Below are positions 51,535 to 51,716 of a stretch of 51,716 nt of DNA, piece after piece (the stretch's first letter is position 1; each line of letters opens with the position of its first letter). The notes under the pieces were generated by a model. It was not told where the DNA came from. It worked only from the letters and a program-made list of their open reading frames with translations, and did not search any database. This stretch comes from Magnetococcales bacterium (GTDB lineage Bacteria > Pseudomonadota > Magnetococcia > Magnetococcales > Magnetaquicoccaceae): the NCBI GenBank assembly GCA_015231375.1, contig JADGBT010000029.1:1-51716 (forward strand). Reading direction: 5' to 3'. The position numbers and the translations under genes are program-made.

Positions 51535-51716
51535 GGGTGCATACCTGTTTCACGTGAAACCATCCGCATCTGGATGATCACACCCTCCGGGTTGTGGGGT
51601 ATGGAATGGATGGTAGGTGGTGTGAAATATTTTCCGAGCTTTGAATGTTTGAAAATATCGATTTCATCCGGGGCGTTACGGCCTTTCATGGCAAGGCAGA
51701 CGCCATCGGGTTTGAG
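51531..51716 (-). CDS. rsmG: 16S rRNA G527 N7-methyltransferase RsmG, C-terminal part
   Basis: The last 61 codons, cut by the window end. 'LKPDGVCLAMKGR' matches the conserved strand after the SAM domain of RsmG (family: L.pgG.flAmKG), followed by the usual C-terminal strands ('GVIIQMRMVSRETGMHP'). It methylates G527 in 16S rRNA. The stop overlaps the parA start. The codons for 'VSRET' lie within the parS palindrome, so this coding sequence also carries a partition site. Confidence 0.88.
   Translation of the reverse strand, partial: LKPDGVCLAMKGRNAPDEIDIFKHSKLGKYFTPPTIHSIPHNPEGVIIQMRMVSRETGMHP
51546..51561. promoter_or_regulatory. parS centromere-like site
   Basis: TGTTTCACGTGAAACC matches the chromosomal parS consensus (TGTTTCACGTGAAACA) at 15 of 16 positions, with a perfect 14-base palindrome at 51547-51560. 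It lies inside the end of rsmG, 12 bases before parA. ParB would nucleate here, and loading may also repress parAB. No second copy was noticed in the window. Confidence 0.93.

Overview
The window looks like chromosome from an autotrophic proteobacterium, most plausibly of the Magnetococcales/Magnetococcia (inference). The main pointers are a two-subunit ATP-citrate lyase (aclB-aclA, 7662-11769), which marks the reductive TCA cycle, an origin-type rsmG-parA-parB block with a parS site at the right end, a tRNA-dependent amidotransferase gatCAB, and a GC-rich genome with dispersed palindromic repeats. No magnetosome genes are present, so the lineage is a guess from the acl genes and overall style.

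Layout. 1-7100 is an accessory, phage/plasmid-like segment: an AlpA-type regulator, a PriCT-2/Toprim/DUF927 primase-helicase-like protein, two small Cys-containing proteins (one J-domain-like), and two paralogous DUF1640-type membrane coiled-coil proteins with matching promoters. It stops short of a tRNA-Asp gene with its own promoter and terminator. 7662-11769 is aclBA. 11998-16527 holds a Cache-domain chemotaxis receptor followed by a compact set cysQ, PfkB-family (adenosine) kinase, PilZ protein, thiE. 16737-28331 holds dksA and a mixed envelope/metabolism block: glcD-like oxidase, a BON-domain lipoprotein (DolP-like), yraN, a PIN-domain toxin-antitoxin pair, rsmI, an LpoA-like protein, a repeat protein, glcF, a Tim44-domain membrane protein and mltA. 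The yraN/dolP/rsmI/lpoA set is the gammaproteobacterial yraL-yraP neighbourhood in rearranged form.

28493-30193 encodes a secreted zinc metalloprotease ending in two nearly identical dockerin-like repeats. 30443-33678 is gatC-gatA-gatB. 33787-39849 is an O-antigen/exopolysaccharide cluster (WbpP-like epimerase, GT4 glycosyltransferase, WbpL/WecA-like initiating transferase, WbpM-like dehydratase). Next come a TPR/SPOR protein, a stand-alone terminase-large-subunit-like protein, a CHASE-PAS hybrid histidine kinase with a degenerate and a normal receiver, two tiny proteins, tRNA-Arg(CCT) and folD. The right end is an overlapping minus-strand series rsmG-parA-parB-gspC-like.

A recurring non-coding theme is a family of REPIN-like palindromes with a GGGGTCTGGGGGATT core. 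Five copies sit directly downstream of genes at about 16.5, 28.3, 30.2, 36.4 and 48.8 kb, and two of them carry a second double-hairpin module. No CRISPR array and no transposase or integrase gene were seen. Start sites, promoters and functions were assigned by eye; nothing was run against a database.
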